Shown: positions 51,913 through 61,422 of the stretch, one piece after another | Layout: each line of letters opens with the position of its first letter | How positions within the stretch are numbered: position 1 is the stretch's first letter | Assembly (NCBI GenBank): GCA_937959395.1 | Contig: CALGLR010000077.1 | Span: 1 to 64,000, forward strand | Direction: 5' to 3' | Length of the DNA: 64,000 nucleotides | Source of the DNA: an uncultured Flavobacteriaceae bacterium | GTDB taxonomy: Bacteria > Bacteroidota > Bacteroidia > Flavobacteriales > Flavobacteriaceae | Made by a program: the position numbers and the translations under genes | The notes under the pieces: model-generated | Told to the model about the DNA's origin: nothing | Databases searched by the model: none | The model's input: the letters and a program-made list of their open reading frames with translations, nothing else

Positions 51913-52617
51913 TTAAACAATCTCTGGGTTTTCTTTTTTCTTTTCTTCTTTTGTAATACCTATGACCGTTAAACAATGAGAAATAGCAAATACAACAACA
52001 ATTATTGCATCGTTTATATAAGAATTATTAAAGTAAAAAAACTTCAATGCTGGTAGACAATCACCTATAACCATTATCATCATTCCATAAAATACTAATA
52101 GATAACTAGAATCATTAACATCATTTTTACGCATTAATGTAAATTGAAGAAGGATAACACTAACAAATAAATAGATTAATATTGGCAAAAACATATTTCC
52201 TAAGTTTTCATAGATTAAACTCATAATGCCAATAATGAGTATAAAAATAAAAATGAGAAAAAAGATTAGTCTTTTAATATTAAACTCTTTCTGATTAGAA
52301 AAATGTGCTATAAGAAGTACTTTCCCTGCCATATAACAAAAGATACTTTCTGAAGACAATCCTATAGATTCATAGATGGCAATAAATAACTCTCCGAGAA
52401 AAAAACAAACTAAAGCTCCTATTACAAATATTTTTCTCAAAAGCTTATTTTCCTTGTTATTAATAATATAAAACATTAATAATGGCAAAATAATAAGCGG
52501 TCTTGAAAAGAGGGTATAATGCTCTGGAAAACCAAATAATCGTATAGAAAGATCTATACAAACTATAATAAAATAGAATATAGAAAAATATCTAAAATTT
52601 CTTAAAAGTTTTACCAT
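51913..52617 (-). CDS. YhhN-family membrane protein, array copy 7, diverged
   Basis: 234 residues. First motif FLGELFIAIY (Glu for Asp); second MVIGDCLPALKFFYF (Asp kept, Gly for Ser); the terminal motif is altered to FAISHCLTVIG, with His in place of the usual Gln. Closest to copy 6. It is the most upstream member, 57 bp from the preceding GlmU-like gene's stop at 52675. Confidence 0.74.
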   Translation of the reverse strand: MVKLLRNFRYFSIFYFIIVCIDLSIRLFGFPEHYTLFSRPLIILPLLMFYIINNKENKLLRKIFVIGALVCFFLGELFIAIYESIGLSSESIFCYMAGKVLLIAHFSNQKEFNIKRLIFFLIFIFILIIGIMSLIYENLGNMFLPILIYLFVSVILLQFTLMRKNDVNDSSYLLVFYGMMIMVIGDCLPALKFFYFNNSYINDAIIVVVFAISHCLTVIGITKEEKKKENPEIV

Positions 52618-52674
52618 TAACTCTATGTTAAATAGATTTTGAGCTAATTAAATGTATTAAAAAAATAAAGTAAG

Positions 52675-53850
52675 CTATTCGCGCCTATACTTCTTTGTTT
52701 CTTCAAAAACATGCTCTAAAATCGCTTCATCTTCTGCTGTAAATTCAACCTTTCTTCTTTTCATAACCACATTTGCAACCTCAAATGCTTTTTTTGTAAG
52801 ATATGTTGTAAAACCAGAGTTTCCACCCCAACTATAACTTGGTATAAAATTTCTAGGAAAACCACTACCAAAAACATTAGCATTAACACCTACTATTGTA
52901 CCTGTATTAAACATCGTATTTATACCACATTTACTATGATCCCCCATCATTAACCCACAAAACTGTAAGCCTGTTTTCGCAAAACGCTCTGTTTCATAAT
53001 TCCAAAGTTTAACTTCGGCATAATTATTTTTTAAATTAGAAGTATTAGTATCTGCACCAAGATTACACCATTCTCCAATTACCGAATTCCCTAAAAAACC
53101 ATCATGTCCTTTATTTGAATATCCAAATAGCACACAATTATTAACTTCTCCACCTACTTTAGAAAATGGACCTATCGTTGTTGGTCCATATATCTTCGCT
53201 CCAAGTTTTATCGTTGCATTATCACAGAGCGCTAAAGGCCCCCTAATAATTGCTCCTTCCATTATTTCGGCATTAGACCCAATATAAATTGGTCCGCTAC
53301 TAGCATTCAATGTTACAAATTCTAACTTTGCACCTTCTTCTATAAAAATGTTTTCAGGAGCTATAATATTATTAGAACTGGAAATTGCTTGAGATATTTT
53401 ACCTTTTTTCAATAATTCAAAATCTTGGCTAATAGCTTCCCCATTTTTAGAAAATATATCCCACGTGTTTTCAATCTTTAAAATAGGTCCATTATACTCA
53501 ATAGCATCAAACGTATTTAAATCTATATCATCCTGATAATCTTTACTATAAAAGGCTAAAACTTGATCATCATCAAAAATCGCTTCATTATCGTTTAAAT
53601 TGTTAATTAAAGCTACTAATTCAGGATTTGGAAAGTAAGTACTATTAATTAAAATATTGTCTTCTAACTCAACCATTGGATACTTATCAGATAAATAATC
53701 TTCTGTAATAGTAGTCGTGGTAGTTCCTAAATATTTTTCCCACTTTTCTCTAATGGTCAAAATCCCTACCCTAATATCTGCTACTGGTCTTGTATATGTA
53801 AATGGAAGTAATTGATTACGAAAAGAGCCATCAAAAAGAATGTAATTCAT
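52675..53850 (-). CDS. GlmU-family sugar nucleotidyltransferase-like protein
   Basis: 391 residues. The N-terminal nucleotidyltransferase-like region (MNYILFDGSFRNQLLPFTYT, RPVADIRVGILTIREKW) is followed by a left-handed beta-helix (about 185-340: EIMEGAIIRGPLALCDNATI, GAKIYGPTTIGPFSKVGGEV, LGADTNTSNLKNNYAEVKLW). This is the Bacteroidota GlmU-like family, distinct from true GlmU because the canonical pyrophosphorylase loop is not recognisable. It probably activates a sugar phosphate; the neighbouring rpmE2 is often adjacent in flavobacteria. Confidence 0.85.
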   Translation of the reverse strand: MNYILFDGSFRNQLLPFTYTRPVADIRVGILTIREKWEKYLGTTTTTITEDYLSDKYPMVELEDNILINSTYFPNPELVALINNLNDNEAIFDDDQVLAFYSKDYQDDIDLNTFDAIEYNGPILKIENTWDIFSKNGEAISQDFELLKKGKISQAISSSNNIIAPENIFIEEGAKLEFVTLNASSGPIYIGSNAEIMEGAIIRGPLALCDNATIKLGAKIYGPTTIGPFSKVGGEVNNCVLFGYSNKGHDGFLGNSVIGEWCNLGADTNTSNLKNNYAEVKLWNYETERFAKTGLQFCGLMMGDHSKCGINTMFNTGTIVGVNANVFGSGFPRNFIPSYSWGGNSGFTTYLTKKAFEVANVVMKRRKVEFTAEDEAILEHVFEETKKYRRE

Positions 53851-53944
53851 TTTTAGAATATTTAATTTAAAGTTTAAAGATAAAGTCCTTACTATTTTTA
53901 AACCAATCTGTTTTATCTAATCAAATGTAATTTAATTGTAGAAA

Positions 53945-53978
53945 ACAAAAAAGCCTTTCGATAATCGAAAGGCTTTAA
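53945..53978 (-). terminator. Intrinsic terminator of rpmE2
   Basis: AAGCCTTTCG and CGAAAGGCTT (53951-53960 and 53966-53975) around ATAAT, with six T on the minus strand. Confidence 0.88.
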
Positions 53979-53997
53979 ATATTATAAAAAACTAAAT

Positions 53998-54249
53998 TTA
54001 CTTTTTAAATTTAGCATATTTATTTTTGAATTTATCAATACGTCCTGCAGTATCAATAAGTTTAGATTTACCTGTATAAAAAGGATGAGACGTTCTTGAG
54101 ATTTCCATTTTTATTAATGGATACTCTGTTCCTTCAAATTCTAAAGTCTCACTTGTATTAGCTGTAGACTTAGTTATAAACACGTCATCATTTGACATAT
54201 CTTTAAATGCTACTAATCTATAATTTTCTGGATGTATATCTTTTCTCAT
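53998..54249 (-). CDS. rpmE2: 50S ribosomal protein L31 type B
   Basis: 83 residues from the ATG at 54249 (MRKDIHPENYRLVAFKDMSN). The longer start at 54288 adds 13 residues not found in L31 and lies over the promoter. Zinc-binding cysteines of type A L31 are absent, as in type B. Sequence continues SRTSHPFYTGKSKLIDTAGR and ends NKYAKFKK. Confidence 0.95.
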   Translation of the reverse strand: MRKDIHPENYRLVAFKDMSNDDVFITKSTANTSETLEFEGTEYPLIKMEISRTSHPFYTGKSKLIDTAGRIDKFKNKYAKFKK

Positions 54250-54285
54250 CGCTTTACGCTTTAAATGTATTCTATTTTCGAGGTG

Positions 54286-54317
54286 CAAATTTAATTAATT
54301 TTTACTAATCAACAATA
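54286..54317 (-). promoter_or_regulatory. Promoter of rpmE2
   Basis: The minus strand reads TTGTTG (54317-54312), an 18-bp spacer and TAAATTTG (54293-54286), matching the Bacteroidota promoter. It overlaps the alternative upstream start and supports initiation at 54249. Confidence 0.65.
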
Positions 54318-54440
54318 CTTTTTCAATATTTTTTTACATACTCTTTTCATATGGCTTCTTATCAAACTTCTAATTTAGAAGGTTTCTGCTTTCTTTTTAT
54401 AAGATTCTCACTTTCGTGAGAATAAAATGTAACGTTTTTC

Positions 54441-54448
54441 TATCTTTG
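54441..54448 (+). promoter_or_regulatory. -7 promoter element for the DUF4199 gene
   Basis: TATCTTTG, a perfect TAnnTTTG box 38 bp before the ATG. No strong -33 element is visible. Confidence 0.5.
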
Positions 54449-54486
54449 GATACTAACATACATAATTAACAAATAAATCAAAAATC

Positions 54487-54999
54487 ATGGAGACTTCAAA
54501 ACCAACCCCAGGCAAATTTGCAGTAAACTATGGTGTCATATTAGGCGCTATAATGATAGTTATAGCTGTAGTATTATATGCAACAGATATGCTTTTAGAA
54601 GGAAAACAATGGCCTATGTATTTATATTACATTCTTTTCCCTACAATAATAATTTTAGGAATTTCTGCTTTTAGAAAACACAATGGGGGGATTTTGAGCC
54701 TAAAACAAGCTATAAAAACTGGGTTATCAATCGCTCTTATTAGTGCATTAGTATATGCTGTTTATATTGTAATTTTTAATTATATTATTGATCCTGAATA
54801 TAATGAACAAATCATAAGAGTGACAGAAGATGCTTTATTAGAGACAGATACTCCACGAGAGATGATAGAGAAACAGATGGAATGGACGCGCAAATTATCT
54901 AGCCCAATATTAGGAAGTGTATTTTGGATTGCTATAAGCTTGTTTTTTGGGCTAATTTATTCTTTAATATCTGGTTTGGTAATGAAAAATGAAGAATAA
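54487..54999 (+). CDS. DUF4199 domain-containing membrane protein
   Basis: 170 residues, four membrane helices: YGVILGAIMIVIAVVLYATD, YYILFPTIIILGISAF, ISALVYAVYIVIFNYI and FWIAISLFFGLIYSLISGLV. KHNGGILSLKQAIKTGLSI between helices 2 and 3 is typical of DUF4199. In flavobacteria this gene is commonly followed directly by the dolichol-phosphate-mannosyltransferase-like gene found at 56070; here a Cys-rich lipoprotein gene lies between. Function unknown. Confidence 0.85.
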   Translation: METSKPTPGKFAVNYGVILGAIMIVIAVVLYATDMLLEGKQWPMYLYYILFPTIIILGISAFRKHNGGILSLKQAIKTGLSIALISALVYAVYIVIFNYIIDPEYNEQIIRVTEDALLETDTPREMIEKQMEWTRKLSSPILGSVFWIAISLFFGLIYSLISGLVMKNEE

Positions 55000-55042
55000 T
55001 TATATCTTTGATAAAATATTTCAAATAATAAAAAAATAGAAA

Positions 55043-56005
55043 ATGTTAAAAAAGAACAATGCAATTTTACTGCTAATAATGATTTTATCCGTTTTTTCTT
55101 GTAAAAAAGAAGATAATATAGATATTGAAAAACAAAACATAACAATTATTGAAAATAATCCAAATTATTTATCACTAGTATATAAAATAAACCAATTTGA
55201 ATTAAAATTTGACTCTAAAATTAAAAATCAAATAGTTGTTTCTAATTTTAGAATATTCAAAAAAAATGAGTTACTGATTGAAACAAAAAATAATATTGAT
55301 ACAAAAATCCCTTCTTATAAATTAATTACGCACAAAGGTATTATTGAACAAGCTAAAGTTCTAAAAATTCATTCAAATTTAGATTTAATAAATAACTCAA
55401 AGAAATTATTCGAATTATTTGCAGAAAAAATTCTATTTGACCAAAACCTTGATAGTTATTCAAATCTAGTTCAATCTATTTTTTATCACAATTCTATATT
55501 AGAAATCACAAAAAGAAGTTTTGAGAAAAAGGAAGATTGTGAATGCACTCCCCATCCTGGTTATTTTGTTGATAACAATTCATTTTGGTGTCAAGAAGAT
55601 TATTTAATAGATGTAAATAGATTTATTGATGTTATAGAAAACAATAACTCTGAAGATCTTATTGATAAAGAAAAAGTTCTTAGTTTCTTACAAAAGAAAA
55701 AAAATAGTTCTATTTCAATCGATAACATATCTGTGTTTATGGAGAGTAAACAATCTTTTATGAATAGAGTAGAATCAAGTTTTTCAAAAGCCAACAATAC
55801 AATTAAATCAATAAACCCTCCTGAAGAATGTGAAGATGGTCAAGGAACTGATCTAGGATGTTGTGGTAATTATTCTGGATGCTGTTGGGTTTGGAGTTAT
55901 TACTGTCTTGATCATGATATAAGATGTTACACATGTGCTCACTGGCACTGTGGTCCTTCTTGTGTTCCTGAAATAACTATATCTGATGATGCAGATGATA
56001 ATTGA
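55043..56005 (+). CDS. Cys-rich C-terminal lipoprotein of unknown function
   Basis: 320 residues with lipobox (VFSC, Cys20). A long helical, Asn/Lys-rich middle (residues 25-260) carries no recognised domain. The C-terminal 50 residues hold about twelve cysteines: DLGCCGNYSGCC, WVWSYYCLDHDIRC, YTCAHWHCGPSC. An earlier CECTPHPG lies near 172. The CLDHDIRC segment recalls the Cys-x-x-His-Asp core of secreted phospholipase A2, but with one extra residue and no clear calcium loop, so this is only a resemblance. Lower GC and Ile/Asn/Lys richness than neighbours suggest recent arrival. Confidence 0.65.
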   Translation: MLKKNNAILLLIMILSVFSCKKEDNIDIEKQNITIIENNPNYLSLVYKINQFELKFDSKIKNQIVVSNFRIFKKNELLIETKNNIDTKIPSYKLITHKGIIEQAKVLKIHSNLDLINNSKKLFELFAEKILFDQNLDSYSNLVQSIFYHNSILEITKRSFEKKEDCECTPHPGYFVDNNSFWCQEDYLIDVNRFIDVIENNNSEDLIDKEKVLSFLQKKKNSSISIDNISVFMESKQSFMNRVESSFSKANNTIKSINPPEECEDGQGTDLGCCGNYSGCCWVWSYYCLDHDIRCYTCAHWHCGPSCVPEITISDDADDN

Positions 56006-56069
56006 TTAAAAAAAGTAATTTATATTAAGTAGAGGTAATATTTAATAGCCTAGTAATTATAGTTAATGT

Positions 56070-57035
56070 ATGAATATATCAGTAGTTATACCACTACTTA
56101 ACGAACAAGAATCAATAAAAGAACTACATGATTGGATAGCTAATGTAATGCTATCCAATGATTTTTCTTATGAGATTATATTTATAGACGATGGTAGTAC
56201 AGATGAATCCTGGAATACCATCGCTCTTCTTTCTAAGAACAGCCCTAATGTAAAAGGCATTCGCTTTCTCAAAAACTTTGGTAAATCTCAAGCACTTCAT
56301 GCAGGGTTTGCTAAAGCTGAAGGCCAAGTTATTATTACAATGGATGCCGATTTACAAGACAATCCTGAAGAAATCCCTGAATTGTATACCATGATTGTAA
56401 ATCAAAATTACGATCTAGTATCAGGCTGGAAAAAAAAGCGTTACGATAATAAATTTACTAAAAACTTACCTTCTAAACTTTTTAATTGGGCAGCTAGAAA
56501 AACCTCAGGTGTTAAATTGAATGACTTTAACTGTGGTTTAAAAGCATATAGCAATATTGTTGTGAAAAACATAGATGTAAATGGAGAAATGCATCGCTAT
56601 ATTCCTGTTTTAGCAAAAAATGCAGGGTTTACTAAAATTGGAGAGAAAGTCGTTAAACATCAAGCTAGAAAATATGGTGAAACCAAATTTGGAATGGATC
56701 GCTTTATAAATGGTTTTTTAGATTTAATAACCATATGGTTTCTTTCTCGCTTTGGAAAAAGTCCTATGCATTTATTTGGAGCCCTAGGAGTTATTATGTT
56801 TGCTGTAGGTTTTGGATTCGCACTCTATCTAGGAATAGATAAATTATTATTAAACCAAAGTGGAAGATTAATTACACAACGCCCTCAATTTTACATTGCA
56901 TTAACTACTATGATTATTGGTACTCAATTTTTCGTTGCTGGTTTTTTAGGCGAAATTATTTTACGCTCTAAAGAAAACCGTAAACGTTATTTAATTAAAG
57001 ACGAGATTAACCTTGAAAACAGTAATACAAATTAA
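56070..57035 (+). CDS. Glycosyltransferase family 2 (polyprenyl-phosphate glycosyltransferase-like)
   Basis: 321 residues. GT-A catalytic domain: VVIPLLNEQESIKELHDWI, FIDDGSTDESW, MDADLQDNPEEI (DxD), NDFNCGLKAYS. Two C-terminal membrane helices follow (HLFGALGVIMFAVGFGFAL and FYIALTTMIIGTQFFVAGFL), as in GtrB/DPM1-like enzymes that load sugar onto a lipid carrier. Ends LRSKENRKRYLIKDE. It is followed by a phosphohexomutase that could supply its nucleotide-sugar precursor. Confidence 0.9.
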   Translation: MNISVVIPLLNEQESIKELHDWIANVMLSNDFSYEIIFIDDGSTDESWNTIALLSKNSPNVKGIRFLKNFGKSQALHAGFAKAEGQVIITMDADLQDNPEEIPELYTMIVNQNYDLVSGWKKKRYDNKFTKNLPSKLFNWAARKTSGVKLNDFNCGLKAYSNIVVKNIDVNGEMHRYIPVLAKNAGFTKIGEKVVKHQARKYGETKFGMDRFINGFLDLITIWFLSRFGKSPMHLFGALGVIMFAVGFGFALYLGIDKLLLNQSGRLITQRPQFYIALTTMIIGTQFFVAGFLGEIILRSKENRKRYLIKDEINLENSNTN

Positions 57036-57094
57036 CAAGACCTTAGCTTTAACAAGTTTTCTATTTACGTATTTTTACACGCTATAATTAAACT

Positions 57095-58825
57095 ATGATT
57101 TATATTGAACCACAACTTTTGGAACGAGTTAATACATGGCTAACTCCAACTTTTGATCAAGATACACAAGACAATATTAAAGACTTAATCGCTAATAACC
57201 CTAAAGCGCTAAAAGAAAGTTTTTACAAAAACTTAGAATTTGGAACAGGTGGCATGAGAGGTGTTATGGGTGTTGGCACTAATCGTATTAATAAATACAC
57301 ATTAGGAAAAAACACGCAAGGCATTAGTGATTATATGCATAAAATGTTTCCTAATGAAAAATTAAAGGTAGCAATAGCTTACGATTGTAGACATAATAGT
57401 AAATCATTAGCAAAAGTAGTAGCAAATGTATTTTCTGCTAACGATATTACTGTTTATTTATTCGAAGACTTACGTACTACTCCCGAATTATCTTTTGCAG
57501 TAAAACATTTAAATTGTCATTGCGGAATTGTTTTAACAGCTTCCCATAATCCACCTGAATACAATGGTTATAAAGTATATTGGCAAGATGGAGGACAATT
57601 AGTACCACCACAAGATGCTGAAATCATTACTATTATTAATACTATTGATTACAGCGATATTAAATTCACTCCAAATGAAGAATTAATAAATTATATAGGT
57701 GAAACCGTTGATGATGTATTTATAGAAGCTGCTGTAAAAAATGGAAGCTTTAATACTTCAAAAGAAGCAAAAGATAATTTGAATATTGTTTTTACCTCCC
57801 TGCATGGTACATCAATTACAACTATTCCCCAAACATTAGATAAGGCAGGTTATAATAACGTTCATATTGTTGAAGAACAAAGAGAACCAAATGGCGATTT
57901 CCCTACTGTAAAATCACCTAATCCAGAAGAGCCAGAAGCACTAAAAATGGCTATGGACTTAGCTGAAAAAGTAAATGCAGATATTGTTATAGGAACAGAT
58001 CCTGATAGTGATAGACTTGGTGTAGCTGTTCGTAATTTAGAAAATGAGCTTGTTATCCTTAATGGAAATCAAACAATGGTATTAATGACTGACTTTTTAA
58101 TGAAACAATGGCAGTTAAAAAACAAAATTAAAGGAAAAGAGTTTATTGGCACTACAATTGTCTCTACCCCAATGATGGAAAAACTAGCAAAAAGCTATAA
58201 TGTAGACTGTAAAATTGGATTAACAGGCTTTAAATGGATTGCTAAAATGATAGAAGACTATCCAAACTTAGATTTTATTGGCGGCGGTGAAGAAAGCTTT
58301 GGTTTTATGGTTGGTGATTTTGTAAGAGATAAAGACGCTGTTACCTCTACACTTCTAGCTTGTGAAATAGCTGCGCAAACAAAAGCTGAAGGCAAAACGC
58401 TTTATGAGAAACTTATTGATTTATATACACAACATGGTCTTTATAAAGAACGTTTAGTATCACTAACAAAAAAAGGCATTGAAGGTGCGCAAGAAATTAA
58501 ACAAATGATGATTGATGCTAGAGAAAACCCTTTAAAAATAGTTAATAATTCAAAAGTTATAAAAATAGAAGATTATCAATTATCTACATCTAAGGATACG
58601 ATTTCTGGAGAAACTTCTAAAATAGATATTCCAAAATCTAATGTACTAATATATTATACAGAAGATGGCAGTAAAATTGCATTAAGACCTAGCGGAACTG
58701 AACCTAAAATAAAATTCTACATAAGTGTAAATAACGATTTAGATCGTGCAGAGAGTTTTATGACTATGGAAAGACATTTAGAATCTAAAATTGATGCTAT
58801 TTTAAAAGATATGAAATTAGCTTAA
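57095..58825 (+). CDS. Phospho-sugar mutase (phosphoglucomutase/phosphomannomutase)
   Basis: 576 residues, alpha-D-phosphohexomutase family, PgcA-like length. Catalytic phosphoserine loop [15 protein letters not shown], metal loop [13 protein letters not shown], sugar-specificity loop [20 protein letters not shown] and phosphate-binding [12 protein letters not shown] are all intact. It interconverts hexose 1- and 6-phosphates. Promoter-like TATTTTTA lies about 30 bp upstream. Confidence 0.93.
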   Translation: MIYIEPQLLERVNTWLTPTFDQDTQDNIKDLIANNPKALKESFYKNLEFGTGGMRGVMGVGTNRINKYTLGKNTQGISDYMHKMFPNEKLKVAIAYDCRHNSKSLAKVVANVFSANDITVYLFEDLRTTPELSFAVKHLNCHCGIVLTASHNPPEYNGYKVYWQDGGQLVPPQDAEIITIINTIDYSDIKFTPNEELINYIGETVDDVFIEAAVKNGSFNTSKEAKDNLNIVFTSLHGTSITTIPQTLDKAGYNNVHIVEEQREPNGDFPTVKSPNPEEPEALKMAMDLAEKVNADIVIGTDPDSDRLGVAVRNLENELVILNGNQTMVLMTDFLMKQWQLKNKIKGKEFIGTTIVSTPMMEKLAKSYNVDCKIGLTGFKWIAKMIEDYPNLDFIGGGEESFGFMVGDFVRDKDAVTSTLLACEIAAQTKAEGKTLYEKLIDLYTQHGLYKERLVSLTKKGIEGAQEIKQMMIDARENPLKIVNNSKVIKIEDYQLSTSKDTISGETSKIDIPKSNVLIYYTEDGSKIALRPSGTEPKIKFYISVNNDLDRAESFMTMERHLESKIDAILKDMKLA

Positions 58826-58897
58826 AAACGAATCAGAAGTAAATTCTGCTAAAATAAAAAAAAGCAGATTAATTAATAAAACAGGTAGACTAACCTA

Positions 58898-60727
58898 ATG
58901 AATTACTTAAAGAAAATTTTGGTTTATGCGTTACCATTTAAACGCTATGCTTTTTTAAATATATTTTTTAATATTTTATACGCTCTATTTGGAACATTAT
59001 CTTTTGTTGTACTTATTCCAATGCTTCAAGTCATTTTTCCTTCAAAAGGAGAAGTTACTATTACTAAAAAACCAATTTATACAACCTTAGACAACTTAAA
59101 AGATTTTTTAAGCGATAGTTTTACTTACCAAATACAATTAATAGCTCAAGACGATAAACTTAAAGCTTTAACTATTGTAATTATTCTAGTTATTGCGACC
59201 TTTTTATTCAAAAATATTTTCAATTATATCGCATTATATTTTGGAACCTACTTAAGAAACGGAATCTTAAAAAACCTAAGAGATACATTATATAAAAGAG
59301 TTTTAGATTTACCAGTGTCGTTTTTTTCAGAAAAAAGAAAAGGAGATATTATGGCACGAATTGCTAGCGATGTTGGCGAAGTTCAGAACTCATTCTTATC
59401 TGTTTTACAAATTATAGTGAGAGAGCCTCTTACTATAATTTTTTCGATAATTGCCATGTTAATTATAAGTCCTAAATTAACGATATTCATTTTTATCTTT
59501 CTTCCAGTTGCTGGTTTTATAATTGCTGCTATAGCCAAGCGTTTAAGACAACAATCTTCAGATGTTCAAGTAGAACAAGGCATATTTCTATCTCTAGTAG
59601 AAGAAACATTAAATGGCTTAAAAATAATTAAAGGTTTTAATGCTCAAAACATATTCTATAGGAAATTTAAAGAATCAACATCACGATTCTTTGAGTTTTC
59701 AAATAAAATGATGCATAGACAAAACATAGCGACGCCTCTAAGTGAGTTTTTAGGTATCGTAACTATAGCTTTTTTATTATGGTATGGAGGAAATATGGTT
59801 ATTTCTGAAACCATTAAAGCAGAATCTTTTTTAGCCTTTATGGGATTAGCATATAACATACTAACACCTATTAAATCTTTAAGTAAGGCAAATAATAGTG
59901 TGAAAAGAGGTGATGCAGCTGCAGAGCGTGTTCTAGAAATTATAGATTCTAAAGATTCATTAGAAGACAAAAAAGATGCAATTGTAAAAGACCAATTCGA
60001 TTCAGAAATAAAATTTGAAAACATTTCATTTAAATATCAAGATGACTATGTTTTAAAGAACTTCTCTTTAACAGTTCCAAAAGGAAAAACAGTTGCACTT
60101 GTAGGGCAATCTGGTAGTGGTAAATCTACTATAGCAAACTTAATAACACGTTTTTATGACGTTAATAAAGGCGCTATTTTATTAGATGGTTTAGATATTC
60201 GAGATTTAACAACAAATTCTTTGCGAAAACAATTAGGTATTGTAACTCAAGATGCGATTCTTTTTAATGAAAGCATAAAGAATAACATGAAGTTACTTGT
60301 TGATGAAAATGTTACTGACGAGGCAATTATTGAAGCACTAAAAATAGCAAATGCATGGGAATTTGTTAAAGATTTGCCTGAAGGTATAAATACCAACATT
60401 GGAGACGCAGGTAATAAACTATCTGGAGGCCAAAAACAACGTTTAAGTATTGCTAGAGCTGTTTTAAAGAATCCTCCAATTATGATACTGGATGAAGCAA
60501 CTTCAGCACTAGATACAGAAAGTGAACGTTTAGTTCAAGTTGCTCTTGAAAATATGATGAAAAATAGAACTTCAGTTGTTATTGCTCATCGATTATCTAC
60601 AATTCAAAATGCAGATCAGATTGTAGTAATGCAAAAAGGAGAAATTATAGAACAAGGAAAACATAATGAACTTATTGCTAAAAATGGCATGTACAGAAAA
60701 TTAGTAGAGATGCAAAGTTTTGAATAA
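58898..60727 (+). CDS. ABC exporter with fused permease and ATPase (MsbA-like)
   Basis: 609 residues: six-helix transmembrane domain (about 1-335) then nucleotide-binding domain (about 370-605) with Walker A GQSGSGKST, signature LSGGQKQRLSIARA, Walker B IMILDEATSALD and H-loop IAHRLST. A homodimeric type IV exporter, probably flipping lipid A precursor or other lipids. The preceding glycosyltransferase and mutase fit an envelope glycolipid context. Ends at a strong terminator. Confidence 0.92.
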   Translation: MNYLKKILVYALPFKRYAFLNIFFNILYALFGTLSFVVLIPMLQVIFPSKGEVTITKKPIYTTLDNLKDFLSDSFTYQIQLIAQDDKLKALTIVIILVIATFLFKNIFNYIALYFGTYLRNGILKNLRDTLYKRVLDLPVSFFSEKRKGDIMARIASDVGEVQNSFLSVLQIIVREPLTIIFSIIAMLIISPKLTIFIFIFLPVAGFIIAAIAKRLRQQSSDVQVEQGIFLSLVEETLNGLKIIKGFNAQNIFYRKFKESTSRFFEFSNKMMHRQNIATPLSEFLGIVTIAFLLWYGGNMVISETIKAESFLAFMGLAYNILTPIKSLSKANNSVKRGDAAAERVLEIIDSKDSLEDKKDAIVKDQFDSEIKFENISFKYQDDYVLKNFSLTVPKGKTVALVGQSGSGKSTIANLITRFYDVNKGAILLDGLDIRDLTTNSLRKQLGIVTQDAILFNESIKNNMKLLVDENVTDEAIIEALKIANAWEFVKDLPEGINTNIGDAGNKLSGGQKQRLSIARAVLKNPPIMILDEATSALDTESERLVQVALENMMKNRTSVVIAHRLSTIQNADQIVVMQKGEIIEQGKHNELIAKNGMYRKLVEMQSFE

Positions 60728-60751
60728 TAACGTAAAAAAAGGTTTTGAAGC

Positions 60752-60790
60752 AAAAAAAGGATCAACTTATTTAGTTGATCCTTTTTTTTG
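60752..60790 (+). terminator. Intrinsic terminator after the ABC exporter
   Basis: GGATCAAC (60759-60766) and GTTGATCC (60774-60781) with a 7-nt loop and eight T. Confidence 0.92.
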
Positions 60791-61169
60791 TTCTTGTTAG
60801 ATTTGGGGAAAACTAACAATAATTAAGTAGGTTTTATTTTTTAAATAGACTTGGGGCAAAAAAAGCTATTTAAGTTCGTTTCTATGGTGTAAATCTATAA
60901 TTAATATTCCTAACCTGCAAATTTTTTTTGCATTTCATCATTCGATTTATGTATTTCATCGAAAATATTAAACATAAAACACTGAATATCAGATGTTTAT
61001 TTTTTATAAAAAATTTAACAATATTAAAACAATAAAGAAATAATCTATACGCCTTATCGTTGAACTGATCAGGATAACTATTCAACCTTATTAAAATATA
61101 GCGTTTTGTATCAACACGCTATAACTTAAAAAGAAATAGAGACAGGAAGATATTTTAAGTTAAAATAAT
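60791..61169. other. Gene-free region before the third palindromic element
   Basis: 379 bp without a plausible gene. One small hairpin, ATAGCGT (61098-61104) with ACGCTAT (61116-61122), lies about 50 bp before the repeat. Nothing else recognised. Confidence 0.4.
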
Positions 61170-61330
61170 GAACTCGTTTAAACTTTTTAGATTTAAGCGA
61201 AAATTAGTCATTTTGGATTTGGTTGACGGCTTTTTTGAATTGCATAGCATCGCTACGGAATGAAAAGAAGGCTAAAACCAGATACAAAAGAACAATTTTT
61301 TAGCAAATTGAAAAAAGTTTAAACGAGTTC
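61170..61330 (-). repeat. Dispersed palindromic element, copy C (MITE-like)
   Basis: 161 bp with both terminal repeats intact (GAACTCGTTTAAACTTTTT-type ends), in the opposite orientation to copies A and B and very similar to copy A throughout. It lies upstream of the ECF sigma gene, whose promoter must therefore be between 61331 and 61422 or be the repeat itself. Confidence 0.85.
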
Positions 61331-61422
61331 AAAAAACCTATAGAAATCTAGAGTCTATTAATTATCAATGCAGATTAAACCTTTTTCTTAACTTAGAGTC
61401 AAATAAAGAAAAAAGAGCTTTT

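Noticed and set aside
54250-54288. N-terminal extension of L31
   Set aside because: It overlaps the rpmE2 promoter and is not part of the L31 family.
55043-56005. Calling the Cys-rich lipoprotein a phospholipase A2
   Set aside because: HDIRC has an extra residue compared with the HDxC core and no calcium loop is convincing.
61098-61122. 7-bp hairpin as a terminator or regulatory site
   Set aside because: No T-run and no adjacent gene end; too short to support a call.
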